A stretch of DNA of 8,070 bases from Alphaproteobacteria bacterium (GCA_018895795.1 JAHINZ010000464.1:1-8070); one strand, 5' to 3'; shown: positions 1-5,886, counted from the first letter of the stretch. Notes: generated from the letters alone by a model not told the origin. Numbers and translations are program-made.

Positions 1-188
1 GAGACCGGAACCTCCTGCAGGCTTTCACTGCGTTTCTGGGCGGTGACGACCACCGCTTCGATCCGCACCGGCTCGGCGGTGGCCTGTCGCGCCAGCGCGC
101 CGCCGGCCGTCACCAGCAGCGCGAACCCGCTCACGCCGCCGCACAGCACCGTCCTGCAAAACCCATTGACCCTGATGTACTGACCCAT
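1..188 (-). CDS. TonB-dependent outer-membrane receptor, N-terminal fragment (cut by window edge)
   Basis: Only the first 62 codons lie in the window; the gene continues past base 1. The ATG at 188-186 is preceded by a purine-rich stretch (GGACGGGGACGGAAC on the minus strand) that can serve as ribosome binding site. Residues 1-33 form a signal peptide with a basic start and a hydrophobic stretch around 19-33, with probable cleavage near ALA-RQ. Residues 43-53 read IEAVVVTAQKR, followed by SESLQEVPVS. This is the TonB-box and plug-domain entry typical of TonB-dependent receptors in sphingomonads and Caulobacter. Such receptors import siderophores, vitamin B12, sugars or aromatic compounds using TonB/ExbBD energy; the substrate cannot be told from this fragment. 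The GntR-TetR regulator gene lies just upstream on the same strand, and the gap between them holds operator-like repeats. Confidence 0.85.
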   Translation of the reverse strand, partial: MGQYIRVNGFCRTVLCGGVSGFALLVTAGGALARQATAEPVRIEAVVVTAQKRSESLQEVPV

Positions 189-210
189 GTTCCGTCCCCG
201 TCCTTATCGC

Positions 211-230
211 GCCGACGTCGTCCGGTCGGC
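211..230 (-). promoter_or_regulatory. Inverted repeat in the leader of the TonB receptor gene
   Basis: GCCGAC (211-216) and GTCGGC (225-230) are perfect 6-bp arms around an 8-bp spacer, about 23-42 bases upstream of the receptor start codon. It could be an RNA hairpin in the leader or a protein-binding dyad. Arms this short and GC-rich can occur by chance in this DNA. Confidence 0.25.
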
Positions 231-249
231 TGAGGTCAAGGTTTTCGTT

Positions 250-282
250 TTTCGATAAATATGTCAATATAGCTTATCGAAA
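250..282. promoter_or_regulatory. 9-bp inverted repeat with embedded TTGACA, candidate operator/promoter of the TonB receptor
   Basis: TTTCGATAA (250-258) and TTATCGAAA (274-282) are perfect 9-bp arms separated by 15 bp, inside the most AT-rich patch of the left part of the window. On the minus strand the spacer contains an exact TTGACA (267-262), a consensus -35 hexamer pointing toward the receptor gene. No convincing -10 hexamer sits at the ideal distance, so promoter placement is uncertain. A regulator bound here would cover the promoter 62-94 bases upstream of the start codon. Confidence 0.5.
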
Positions 283-294
283 TTGATTTAGGAC

Positions 295-328
295 TCATAC
301 ACGGCATGGGGAAGGTGATCGTGTATGA
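295..328. promoter_or_regulatory. Second 9-bp inverted repeat upstream of the TonB receptor
   Basis: TCATACACG (295-303) and CGTGTATGA (320-328) are perfect arms with a 16-bp spacer, 107-140 bases upstream of the receptor start. The TCATACA half recurs exactly at 1323-1329 in the start region of the GntR-TetR regulator gene, which suggests one protein recognises both places. It could also fold as an RNA hairpin downstream of the regulator gene, but no T-tract follows. Confidence 0.45.
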
Positions 329-380
329 CTTCGAGCGTGGTCGTCCGGACCGGCCCGGCTGGACGGGACGTTCCGGATGG

Positions 381-414
381 CAGCGTGACGGCGGCCGAGC
401 GCGCGCCGTCGCTG
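381..414 (-). terminator. Possible hairpin downstream of the GntR-TetR regulator gene
   Basis: CAGC (381-384) pairs with GCTG (411-414) and GACGGC (387-392) with GCCGTC (405-410), giving a 10-bp stem with a 2-base bulge and a 12-base loop. It starts about 30 bases beyond the stop codon of the regulator gene on the minus strand. No U-tract follows, so it is at best a weak or factor-assisted terminator. Confidence 0.25.
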
Positions 415-442
415 ACATCGGCTTCCGCCGCGTGGTCCGACG

Positions 443-1318
443 CTAGGGACGGGCGGGCAGCAGCAATTGGGCGATCAGCGCCGCAAAGTCTTCGCGGCTG
501 ACCTCCCGGCCGGTGACGTAGGTCATGTAGGTCACGTTGTTGAGGACGAACAGAAGCATCCTGGCCGAGATGTGGGGACCGTAGCCCTGTTTGCGTAAGG
601 CGTTTTCGAGGGTCTCGACATTGGTATTGCGGCGACCGCGTTCAGCCTCGGCCATCGGTTCCAGCAGGTCGGGCCGCAGGCGGCTCTCTGGCCAGATGAA
701 GCTCAGGCATGGCCCTAGAAGGGGGTCGGTATAGAGCGCCAGGAGCTTGTTCGCGAAGGTCAGCAGGTCGTGGTGAAGGTCGTCGGACACTTCAAGCAAG
801 CCAATCTCGAAGCGCTCGTTGAAGGCCTCGGACACCAGAACGGTCGGCGTCGACCAGCGCCGATAGAACGTCGCGGGCGGAGCCTTCGCGCGCGCGCAGA
901 TCCTGTCGAGCGTCAGGCCGCCGAAGCCAAATTCGGCGAGAACTTCAAGCGCGGCCTGCTTGAATCGTTCCTCAAGCCCGGGGTCACGAGGCCGGCCGGC
1001 GCCGCGCCGACTGGGCGCTGGTTCAGCGGATCGAGGCGTTTCTGGTTTTGAAGGCGACGCCGGCGGGGAGAGGGCATCCGCCACGAATGTGCCCTGGCCG
1101 CGCACCAGCCTTACCGCGCCGCGCGCGGCCAGTTCGTCATAGGCATGGCGCACCGTGTTGAGGTCGACCCCAAGGTCGCCGGCGACCTGACGCATCGTGG
1201 GCATCTGCTGGCCGGGCGCCAAGTCGCCCGCGGTGATGCGCGCCAGGAGTTGGTCGCGGATTTGAACGTAGATCGGCACCCCTGAGCGCTCGATCAACCA
1301 AGGCGAATTTGTATGCAT
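443..1318 (-). CDS. GntR-TetR fusion transcriptional regulator
   Basis: The 291-residue product carries two DNA-binding modules. Residues 6-80 are a GntR-type winged helix close to the YtrA subfamily: PIYVQIRDQLL, then TMRQVAGDLGVDLNTVRHAY as the helix-turn-helix and GAVRLVRGQGTFV as the wing. Residues 82-108 are a Pro/Ser-rich linker. Residues 109-160 are a full TetR N-terminal domain (GRPRDPG, LTLDRICARAKAPPATFYRRW), and 160-291 form an all-helical TetR-like ligand/dimer domain. The ATG at 1318 is chosen because GntR homology begins a few residues later. The frame stays open to an ATG at 1435, but those 39 extra residues resemble nothing. No Shine-Dalgarno is evident before 1318, and the start codon lies inside a palindrome, so autoregulation is likely. 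GntR-TetR tandems are known among actinobacterial regulators; the ligand here is unknown. The receptor gene downstream is the natural target. Confidence 0.88.
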   Translation of the reverse strand: MHTNSPWLIERSGVPIYVQIRDQLLARITAGDLAPGQQMPTMRQVAGDLGVDLNTVRHAYDELAARGAVRLVRGQGTFVADALSPPASPSKPETPRSAEPAPSRRGAGRPRDPGLEERFKQAALEVLAEFGFGGLTLDRICARAKAPPATFYRRWSTPTVLVSEAFNERFEIGLLEVSDDLHHDLLTFANKLLALYTDPLLGPCLSFIWPESRLRPDLLEPMAEAERGRRNTNVETLENALRKQGYGPHISARMLLFVLNNVTYMTYVTGREVSREDFAALIAQLLLPARP

Positions 1319-1329
1319 ACTATCATACA
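1310..1329. promoter_or_regulatory. GTATGCATAC palindrome and CATAC repeats at the regulator start codon
   Basis: GTATGCATAC (1311-1320) is a perfect 10-bp palindrome that includes the start codon of the regulator (CAT at 1316-1318). A further CATAC follows at 1324-1328, giving TGTATG-N8-CATACA across 1310-1329. On the minus strand TATGAT just before the ATG resembles a -10 element, which would leave a very short or absent leader. It is a candidate autoregulatory operator. The half-sites also occur at 295-328 upstream of the receptor. Confidence 0.45.
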
Positions 1330-1340
1330 GATCCGATCTG
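1328..1340. promoter_or_regulatory. CAGATC-c-GATCTG dyad upstream of the regulator gene
   Basis: A perfect 6-bp inverted repeat around a single central base, beginning 10 bases upstream of the regulator start codon and abutting the GTATG/CATAC repeats. Two different dyads side by side would suit a regulator with two DNA-binding domains. That pairing is inference only. Confidence 0.35.
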
Positions 1341-1477
1341 GCTGTTTTGTAAAGCGGCAAGCGGTCTCTCCCAATCTCGAAGATCGGGCCTACCGACGGA
1401 CTGGGCCATGAACACGCAATGCCCATCCTCGGCATCCGCTCGAACGTCTGCTTGTGGGAGGCCGCGCGGATTGGCCT

Positions 1478-2374
1478 TCAGTTGATCACGCGGTTGGCTC
1501 TTAGCCGTTCAACAGCCAAATCGACGAACGCCCTCACCTTCGCCGACGCGCGCCGACCTTCCGGGTGGACGACGTGAACGGGCAGGGGCTCCTCCTCATA
1601 GTCCGCCAGCACGGTCTGCAGCTCGCCTGAAATCATCGCGTCTCCGACCTGGTAGGAGAGGACCCGCGTCAGGCCCCAGCCCTGCCGCGCGGCGTCGATG
1701 GCGGTCTGATAGGTGCTGCAGGACAAGGCCGGCTGGATCTGAACCGTCGATTTCTCGTCCACGCCGAATTTCCACTCCAGGCTCGCCCAGGCGCTGGTCG
1801 CCGCGATCAGGCGGTGTTGCTGCAGATCGGCCGGGACCGCCGGGACGCCATGCGTTTCAAAGTACCCCGGAGAGCCACAAACGATCCGCCGAACCGTTCC
1901 GACGCGGGACGCGCTCAGACTCGAGTCCGACAGGTGGCCGATCCGGATCGCGACATCGATGCCCTCATCGACGATGTTGGTCACCCGATCCAGAAACATG
2001 GCCCTGCCGACCACCGCGGGGTTGGCGTCCAGGAATTCCGTCAGGATCGGCTGGATGAAGATTTGGCCAAAGAGAACGGACGCGGTGACGGTCAGCGTAC
2101 CGCTGGGCCGGGTGTAGGATCCCGTCGCCGCGGCGTCGGCCTCCGCGACCTCCGCCAGGATCCGGCGGCAATCATCCAGGTAGCGACTGCCGACCTCTGT
2201 GAGTTTCACGACGCGCGTCGTCCGGGTGAACAGCCTCGCGGAAACCGTCTCCTCCAGGAAGGCGACGGCCCGCGTCACCCCTGTGGGGTTCATGTTCAAA
2301 ATCCGCCCGGCCTCGGCGAAGCTTTCGACTTCGGCGACCTTGACGAAGATTTGCATCGCGGAAAAGCGGTCCAT
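1478..2374 (-). CDS. LysR-family transcriptional regulator
   Basis: The 298-residue product has the usual LysR length and layout. Residues 1-60 are the winged helix-turn-helix: MDRFSAMQIFVKVAE, then SFAEAGRILNMNPTGVTRAV as the reading helix pair and ARLFTRTTRVVKLTEVG as the wing. A linker helix follows (about 62-85), then a periplasmic-binding-protein-like effector domain to the end. The DRFSAMQIFV opening is typical of the AaeR/DsdC-like branch common in proteobacteria. The ATG at 2374 matches the normal family start; an in-frame extension to 2443 adds 23 residues foreign to the family. The gene lies 83 bp downstream of the decarboxylase-like gene on the same strand and may be its last operon member. 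A T-N11-A dyad at 4410-4430, between the divergent PPOX arms, is the most plausible target. The effector is unknown. Confidence 0.93.
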   Translation of the reverse strand: MDRFSAMQIFVKVAEVESFAEAGRILNMNPTGVTRAVAFLEETVSARLFTRTTRVVKLTEVGSRYLDDCRRILAEVAEADAAATGSYTRPSGTLTVTASVLFGQIFIQPILTEFLDANPAVVGRAMFLDRVTNIVDEGIDVAIRIGHLSDSSLSASRVGTVRRIVCGSPGYFETHGVPAVPADLQQHRLIAATSAWASLEWKFGVDEKSTVQIQPALSCSTYQTAIDAARQGWGLTRVLSYQVGDAMISGELQTVLADYEEEPLPVHVVHPEGRRASAKVRAFVDLAVERLRANRVIN

Positions 2375-2409
2375 GGATAGTCGTCCGACGTTGGCTTGAA
2401 ATGCGGAGA

Positions 2410-2421
2410 GTTGTTGTTGTT
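2410..2421. repeat. (GTT)4 microsatellite upstream of the LysR gene
   Basis: Four tandem GTT units (AAC on the coding strand) lie 36-47 bases upstream of the LysR start codon, in or near its leader. The tract is short and could change length by slippage, but it is outside the coding region. Confidence 0.4.
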
Positions 2422-2443
2422 CCAATCCGCCCCCAGCCCACAC

Positions 2444-2457
2444 CCCCGCTCGAGGGG
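2444..2457 (-). terminator. Weak hairpin immediately after the decarboxylase-like gene
   Basis: CCCC (2444-2447) pairs with GGGG (2454-2457) around the loop GCTCGA, directly abutting the stop codon at 2458-2460. The stem is only 4 bp and has no T-tract, so it is a marginal attenuator or terminator candidate between this gene and LysR. Confidence 0.15.
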
Positions 2458-2967
2458 TCAGTTGGCGGGAGGCAAGAGGCGAAGGGTCTCGCGCTCCACG
2501 GCGAGAATGTCGGCTGGGCTGAGCCCCGACGCGCTGGCTTGAACACGTTGATGCGCGATCATGCCGGGGTCTTGAAGGGCGATGGACTGGGCAAGGTTGA
2601 TGGCTGCGTTGGCTCCCACGTCAAAGCTGCGCCCGTGCCGTGCGGCGTCGATCTCAGCCCCGGTCAACCCAGCGGCTTGGGCAAGGCGCTCGGATCGCAG
2701 GACATCTTCTGGTGACGCCCCGTCGGGGAGCAGCGCAAGACGGATCATCGTTGCAAGACGCGACGGAAAGCTTGAGTTGGGCACACGCGTGTCTTTCGGA
2801 TCTGGGTTTCGGATCGAACTGCGATCAGTGATCCCACGCCGCAGACTTAAACGCGGGCTTGAATTTCGACTACGCGGTCCGTCTGCAATGATCCGTTTCA
2901 GCGTGGGTTCGGCCCGATTCCAGCCAATATCGACGAGGCGAGGGGCGAGAGAGGTTTGCGATGGCAT
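2458..2967 (-). CDS. Degenerate carboxymuconolactone decarboxylase/AhpD-like protein
   Basis: The product is 169 residues from the ATG at 2967, which lies 4 bp after the stop codon of the upstream PPOX gene, so translational coupling is likely. A TTG at 2988 is an alternative start. The second half aligns by eye with the all-helical CMD/AhpD fold: FPSRLATMIRLAL, then LAQAAGLTGAEIDAARHGRS, a helix with INLAQSIAL, and ASGLSPADILAVE. At the position where active AhpD-like members have CxxC and a following His, or YEW..H in decarboxylase-type members, this protein reads SPEDVLRS, so the known catalytic residues are absent. Residues about 16-70 are Ser/Arg/Pro-rich and unlike their neighbours. The true start could be the internal ATG at 2748, giving only 96 residues. 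It may be a non-catalytic fold member or a decaying gene. The family call is moderate to low. Confidence 0.45.
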   Translation of the reverse strand: MPSQTSLAPRLVDIGWNRAEPTLKRIIADGPRSRNSSPRLSLRRGITDRSSIRNPDPKDTRVPNSSFPSRLATMIRLALLPDGASPEDVLRSERLAQAAGLTGAEIDAARHGRSFDVGANAAINLAQSIALQDPGMIAHQRVQASASGLSPADILAVERETLRLLPPAN

Positions 2968-2971
2968 CGGG

Positions 2972-4195
2972 CTAAAGATCGATCGCAATTGACACCGGAA
3001 AGGATGGGCTCTGACCAGCCAAATCCGTCCGCGCGCGCGGACAAGAGATCAGCGCTTCATCGTCGCGGGATGTCGCCCGTGGCGCAAGGCTTGAGCGGGC
3101 GAAGGCTTCCATTCGAATTCGCTGGGGACGCACCCCGAGGTCGATCCGTCCTTCGCGCACGGACCGCGTCAAGTCGCCTGGACCACCAGCGTTGACCCGT
3201 GTCGCCGCAACCGCGGTCCAGGATCCGGTCCGCGCCAGGAAGGGCGAGGGCTCAACGGCCCCGACCTCCCGAAGGGCCAAGCCGCGGGCCACCCGCACCA
3301 TGTCGCGGACGCGAAACCTCACGAGCCGTTCGGCGCCCGCGAACGCATCGACCTCTGGTCCGTCCCAAATGATCTCGGCCTCGACCGCCAGGTGAAGCAG
3401 GTCGCCGGTCGTGAAATCGGAAAACACGAGCCCCGCGCGGCGCTCCAGGACGAGATTTCCCAGGGTGTTGAAGAGGTAGTTCCCTAGAAAGTCGGGGACG
3501 GTGAGAACGTCGTCATCGACCTTCACGAAGCCGGGCTTGCCGCCTCTGTGAGAGACATCGATCCCTTCGGTGGGGCCGGTATCTCCTCCCGGATGGGCCG
3601 ACGCGATGAAGAACGTATCGGCGGCGGCGATCATCTGTCGCGCGGCGTCGTCGAGGCCCCGCCCGTGTTCAATCGCCGGGGGCGGCGCGGCCGAACCCGG
3701 CGTCACGACGTCGAAGCGGCGAGCTTGAATATATTGCGGGCAGTTCCCGAAGCTCTGGTCGATCGCAACGGAGAACCCGCCTTCGGACGTCGCGGTCACC
3801 CGCCCGTTGGCTCGATTTCTGCGCCGACTGTGCAGCTCGATGCCAAGCAGGGCGACGGGACTGTCGACGGACAGGCTTGACCGCGTGGGGTCGGCGACGG
3901 CGGGCAGCGCCCCAATCTCGAGGCATGTCGGTGTCGAGGCGGTGATGAAGCCTGGCTGTCCGCTCAATAGCGTGGCCCAAGGCTGACCGTCCGCGTCTTT
4001 CACCCCCATCACCACGAAGGGGATCTGCGCGAAGAATACCCGGTGCTGCTTGGGCATCTCGGAGTGGATGATCCGCCGTCCAATGGCCTCGATCTTGTCG
4101 CGAACGCCGAAGCGCGCCTGGACGGCCTGCTCGCCGGCGTGAAAGGGCGAAGCCCTTCGCGCGGCCTTCTCGCCTGTCCCAGATTTCAGGGTCAT
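2972..4195 (-). CDS. PPOX-family (pyridoxamine 5'-phosphate oxidase-like) FMN-binding protein, 407 residues
   Basis: Residues 16-60 (SPFHAGEQAVQARFGV, then PKQHRVFFAQIPFVVMG) and 148-159 (SFGNCPQYIQAR) match the family in which a split-barrel FMN-binding module precedes, in longer members, a ferredoxin-reductase and 2Fe-2S module. A second barrel segment follows: DTFFIASAH (193-201), GFVKVDDDVLTVPDFLGN (222-239), NTLGNL and AGLVFSDF, typical of flavin-contacting strands. Homology ends near FLARTGSW at residue 326. The last 81 residues are Arg/Ser-rich with no recognisable domain, where longer relatives continue into the reductase. Either this is a short form with a divergent tail or a remnant of a fusion. 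It is probably cytosolic, as no signal peptide is seen. The gene heads the minus-strand arm, divergent from the DUF1348 gene. The substrate is unknown. Confidence 0.85.
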   Translation of the reverse strand: MTLKSGTGEKAARRASPFHAGEQAVQARFGVRDKIEAIGRRIIHSEMPKQHRVFFAQIPFVVMGVKDADGQPWATLLSGQPGFITASTPTCLEIGALPAVADPTRSSLSVDSPVALLGIELHSRRRNRANGRVTATSEGGFSVAIDQSFGNCPQYIQARRFDVVTPGSAAPPPAIEHGRGLDDAARQMIAAADTFFIASAHPGGDTGPTEGIDVSHRGGKPGFVKVDDDVLTVPDFLGNYLFNTLGNLVLERRAGLVFSDFTTGDLLHLAVEAEIIWDGPEVDAFAGAERLVRFRVRDMVRVARGLALREVGAVEPSPFLARTGSWTAVAATRVNAGGPGDLTRSVREGRIDLGVRPQRIRMEAFARSSLAPRATSRDDEALISCPRARTDLAGQSPSFPVSIAIDL

Positions 4196-4409
4196 CGCCT
4201 GCCCGTCCGTTTACCGCGCGAACCGGACCGCTGGCGCCCTGTCGTCAGATTGTTCCCAAAGATGGACAGGAAGCCTCGCGCGCGATGCCTGTGAGCCGAT
4301 TGCAGATAGCGAGCCGGACGCATGGGTGTCAGCACAGGGAACGGCCGCGAGGCGACCTAAGCCGACGAGTGTCGCAGAAGCGAGCCGCTCGGAGAACGCG
4401 CTCGTTTTG

Positions 4410-4430
4410 CAATTGATTGTTTCCAAATTG
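4410..4430. promoter_or_regulatory. Candidate LysR-binding box (CAATT-N11-AATTG)
   Basis: CAATT (4410-4414) and AATTG (4426-4430) are perfect arms separated by exactly 11 bases, giving the T-N11-A core in an interrupted dyad that LysR-type regulators classically recognise. It stands in an AT-rich island 215-235 bases from the PPOX start and 193-213 from the DUF1348 start. The LysR gene at 1478-2374 is the only LysR in the window and so the natural candidate. Confidence 0.5.
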
Positions 4431-4444
4431 GCTGCAATGCGGCG

Positions 4445-4457
4445 ATCGACCGTCGAT
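4445..4457. promoter_or_regulatory. ATCGAC-c-GTCGAT palindrome beside the LysR box
   Basis: A perfect 6-bp inverted repeat around one central base, starting 15 bases after the T-N11-A dyad. LysR proteins often use a second, activation half-site next to the recognition site, which this could be. A chance GC-rich palindrome is also possible. Confidence 0.3.
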
Positions 4458-4622
4458 GTTTCGCGCAGAGCAGGAGAATTGCTGCACCCAGTGAAATATT
4501 CTCTTCCGGACTAGGCGGATTATCGCGGGGGTCGACGGGTGATCGGATGACGGGGAGCAAGGGCGCCTGGTCGGCGCTCCACCGCAAGTCCAGAGCTGGT
4601 CGATCTTCAGAATGGAATCCTC

Positions 4623-5087
4623 ATGAGCCGTCCGCCCTTGCCGCCGTTCACCGCTGAAACCGCCGCCCAAAAGGCGCGCATGGCCGAGGATGCTTGGAAC
4701 TCGCGTGACCCCGCCCGTGTGGCCTTGGCCTATACCGAAGACAGCGAATGGCGGAACCGCTCGGCGTTCTTGAGCGGGCGAACCGCCATCGAGGCGTTCC
4801 TGACGCGAAAATGGTCGGTCGAGCGCGAGTACCGGCTCATCAAGGAAGTCTGGGCCTATTCGGGCAATCGCATCGCCGTTCGCTTCGCCTACGAGTCGCA
4901 GGACGCGAAGGGCGGGTGGTCGCGCGCCTACGGCAACGAGAACTGGGAGTTCGACGAGGCCGGCCTGATGCGGCGGCGGATCGCCAGCATCAACGACCTG
5001 GCCATCGCCGACGCCGACCGGAAATTTCATTGGCCGCTTGGCCGGCGCCCTGACGACCATCCCGGCCTCACGGCGCTTGGGCTCTAA
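4623..5087 (+). CDS. DUF1348 family (NTF2-like fold) protein
   Basis: The 154-residue product matches the DUF1348 family along nearly its whole length. It opens with RPPLPPFTAETAAQKARMAE and DAWNSRDPARVALAYTEDSE, followed by WRNRSAFLSGRTAIEAFLTR, AVRFAYE, YGNENWEFDEAGLMRRRIAS and ADRKFHW. The family has the cone-shaped NTF2/SnoaL-like fold; its enzymatic role is not established to my knowledge, and members commonly sit beside oxidoreductases and regulators. There is no signal peptide, so it is cytosolic. The ATG at 4623 has a weak GGA 7-9 bases upstream and fits the family's usual N-terminus. It is the first gene of the plus-strand arm, 40 bp before the small PPOX gene, with which it probably forms an operon. 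Confidence 0.93.
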   Translation: MSRPPLPPFTAETAAQKARMAEDAWNSRDPARVALAYTEDSEWRNRSAFLSGRTAIEAFLTRKWSVEREYRLIKEVWAYSGNRIAVRFAYESQDAKGGWSRAYGNENWEFDEAGLMRRRIASINDLAIADADRKFHWPLGRRPDDHPGLTALGL

Positions 5088-5127
5088 GTCACCCTCATCA
5101 TAAGCCCTGCGGGGCGGAGCACCTGTC

Positions 5128-5733
5128 ATGGGCCATCGCTTCCACGAAGCCGCGTTCACGGACGCCGTTCTGGCCGCCCAGGCCGACCATGGCCGCGCGA
5201 GCGCCCATGCGGGCCTCGATCAGGCGCCCGTTTATGGCGGCGAGTTCGGTGAGGCCGAGGTCGAATTCATCGCGGCGAGAGACAGCTTCTACCTCGCGAC
5301 CCTCGGTGAGGGCGACTGGCCTTATGTCCAGCATCGCGGTGGTCCAGTCGGCTTCGTCGAGGTGATCGACCCCCAGACGTTGGTCTTTCCCGACTATCGA
5401 GGAAACGGGCGGTCCGTCAGCCTCGGCAACATCGCCCAGAACCCCCGGGTCTGTATCTTCATGGTGGACTATGAGCGGCGGACAAGGCTGAAAATCATGG
5501 GCGCGGCGTCGCTCGTCGACGCGTCCCACGCGCCGCCTTTTGGCAAGGCTCCGTTCAACATCAAGCCGACCGAACGTCACTGGATGATCAAGCTCGAGGG
5601 CTTTGACTGGAACCGCCGGCAATATATCCCGCGACGCTTTTCGGAAGATCGCGTGCGGAGGATGGTCGGCTCGCTCCAGGAGCAGATCCGGGTCCTGAAG
5701 CATAAGGTCTCCGCGCTGCAGCGAGCCCAATAG
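5128..5733 (+). CDS. PPOX-fold (pyridoxamine 5'-phosphate oxidase family) flavin-binding protein, 201 residues
   Basis: The split-barrel signature is clear: FIAARDSFYLATLGEGDWPYVQHRGG at about 50-75, GFVEVIDPQTLVFPDYRGNG at about 77-96, SLGNIAQNPRVCIFMVDYE, then LKIMGAASLVD. These strands bind FMN, or F420 in some relatives, and the fold serves oxidases, reductases and haem-handling proteins. This copy is a stand-alone domain from a different subfamily than the 407-residue protein across the divergent promoter, though both share a GG..GFV-V....L..PD...N core. The last 30 residues (RRMVGSLQEQIRVLKHKVSA) look like a coiled coil that may assist dimerisation. GGAG lies about 9 bases before the ATG, a good ribosome binding site. 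It is predicted cytosolic. True pyridoxamine-phosphate oxidase activity is unlikely, and the substrate is unknown. Confidence 0.9.
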   Translation: MGHRFHEAAFTDAVLAAQADHGRASAHAGLDQAPVYGGEFGEAEVEFIAARDSFYLATLGEGDWPYVQHRGGPVGFVEVIDPQTLVFPDYRGNGRSVSLGNIAQNPRVCIFMVDYERRTRLKIMGAASLVDASHAPPFGKAPFNIKPTERHWMIKLEGFDWNRRQYIPRRFSEDRVRRMVGSLQEQIRVLKHKVSALQRAQ

Positions 5734-5747
5734 ACGCCGCATGACGC

Positions 5748-5764
5748 GAGGTCTCGATGACCTC
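5748..5764. terminator. Small hairpin between convergent genes
   Basis: GAGGTC (5748-5753) pairs with GACCTC (5759-5764) around the loop TCGAT, 15 bases after the stop of the PPOX gene and between two convergent transcription units. No adjacent T-tract is present; a T5 run occurs only at about 5797. It could end plus-strand transcription weakly. Confidence 0.3.
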
Positions 5765-5886
5765 AGGCCCCTTCCTTCGACACTCCCGCGCCGCGCTTTT
5801 TGAGGCTGAGCCGCAAGGTCCTCGCGTCCAACCGCGGCCCAGCGCCTGGCGCCGATGCGGGTCAGGGCGAGGCGCTTCTTCCGGGT

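Larger units (their letters stand above)
4196..4622. promoter_or_regulatory. 427-bp divergent intergenic region between the PPOX and DUF1348 genes
   Basis: This is the longest gene-free stretch of the window. It must hold promoters for both divergent arms, though no clear -35/-10 pair could be assigned. An AT-rich island at about 4405-4433 contains a LysR-type dyad, and a second dyad lies at 4445-4457. Short open frames across it have no recognisable domains and look like chance. Confidence 0.6.

Noticed and set aside
4211..4426. 71-codon minus-strand frame in the divergent intergenic region
   Set aside because: It has no domain, signal or good ribosome site and overlaps the LysR-box island; most likely chance.
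4329..5159. 276-codon minus-strand open frame
   Set aside because: It is antisense to the DUF1348 gene, which has clear family similarity. The translated frame shows no domain and is an effect of GC-rich codon structure.
5098..5742. 214-codon minus-strand open frame
   Set aside because: It mirrors the small PPOX gene exactly on the other strand, and only the plus-strand product has a family signature and a ribosome binding site.
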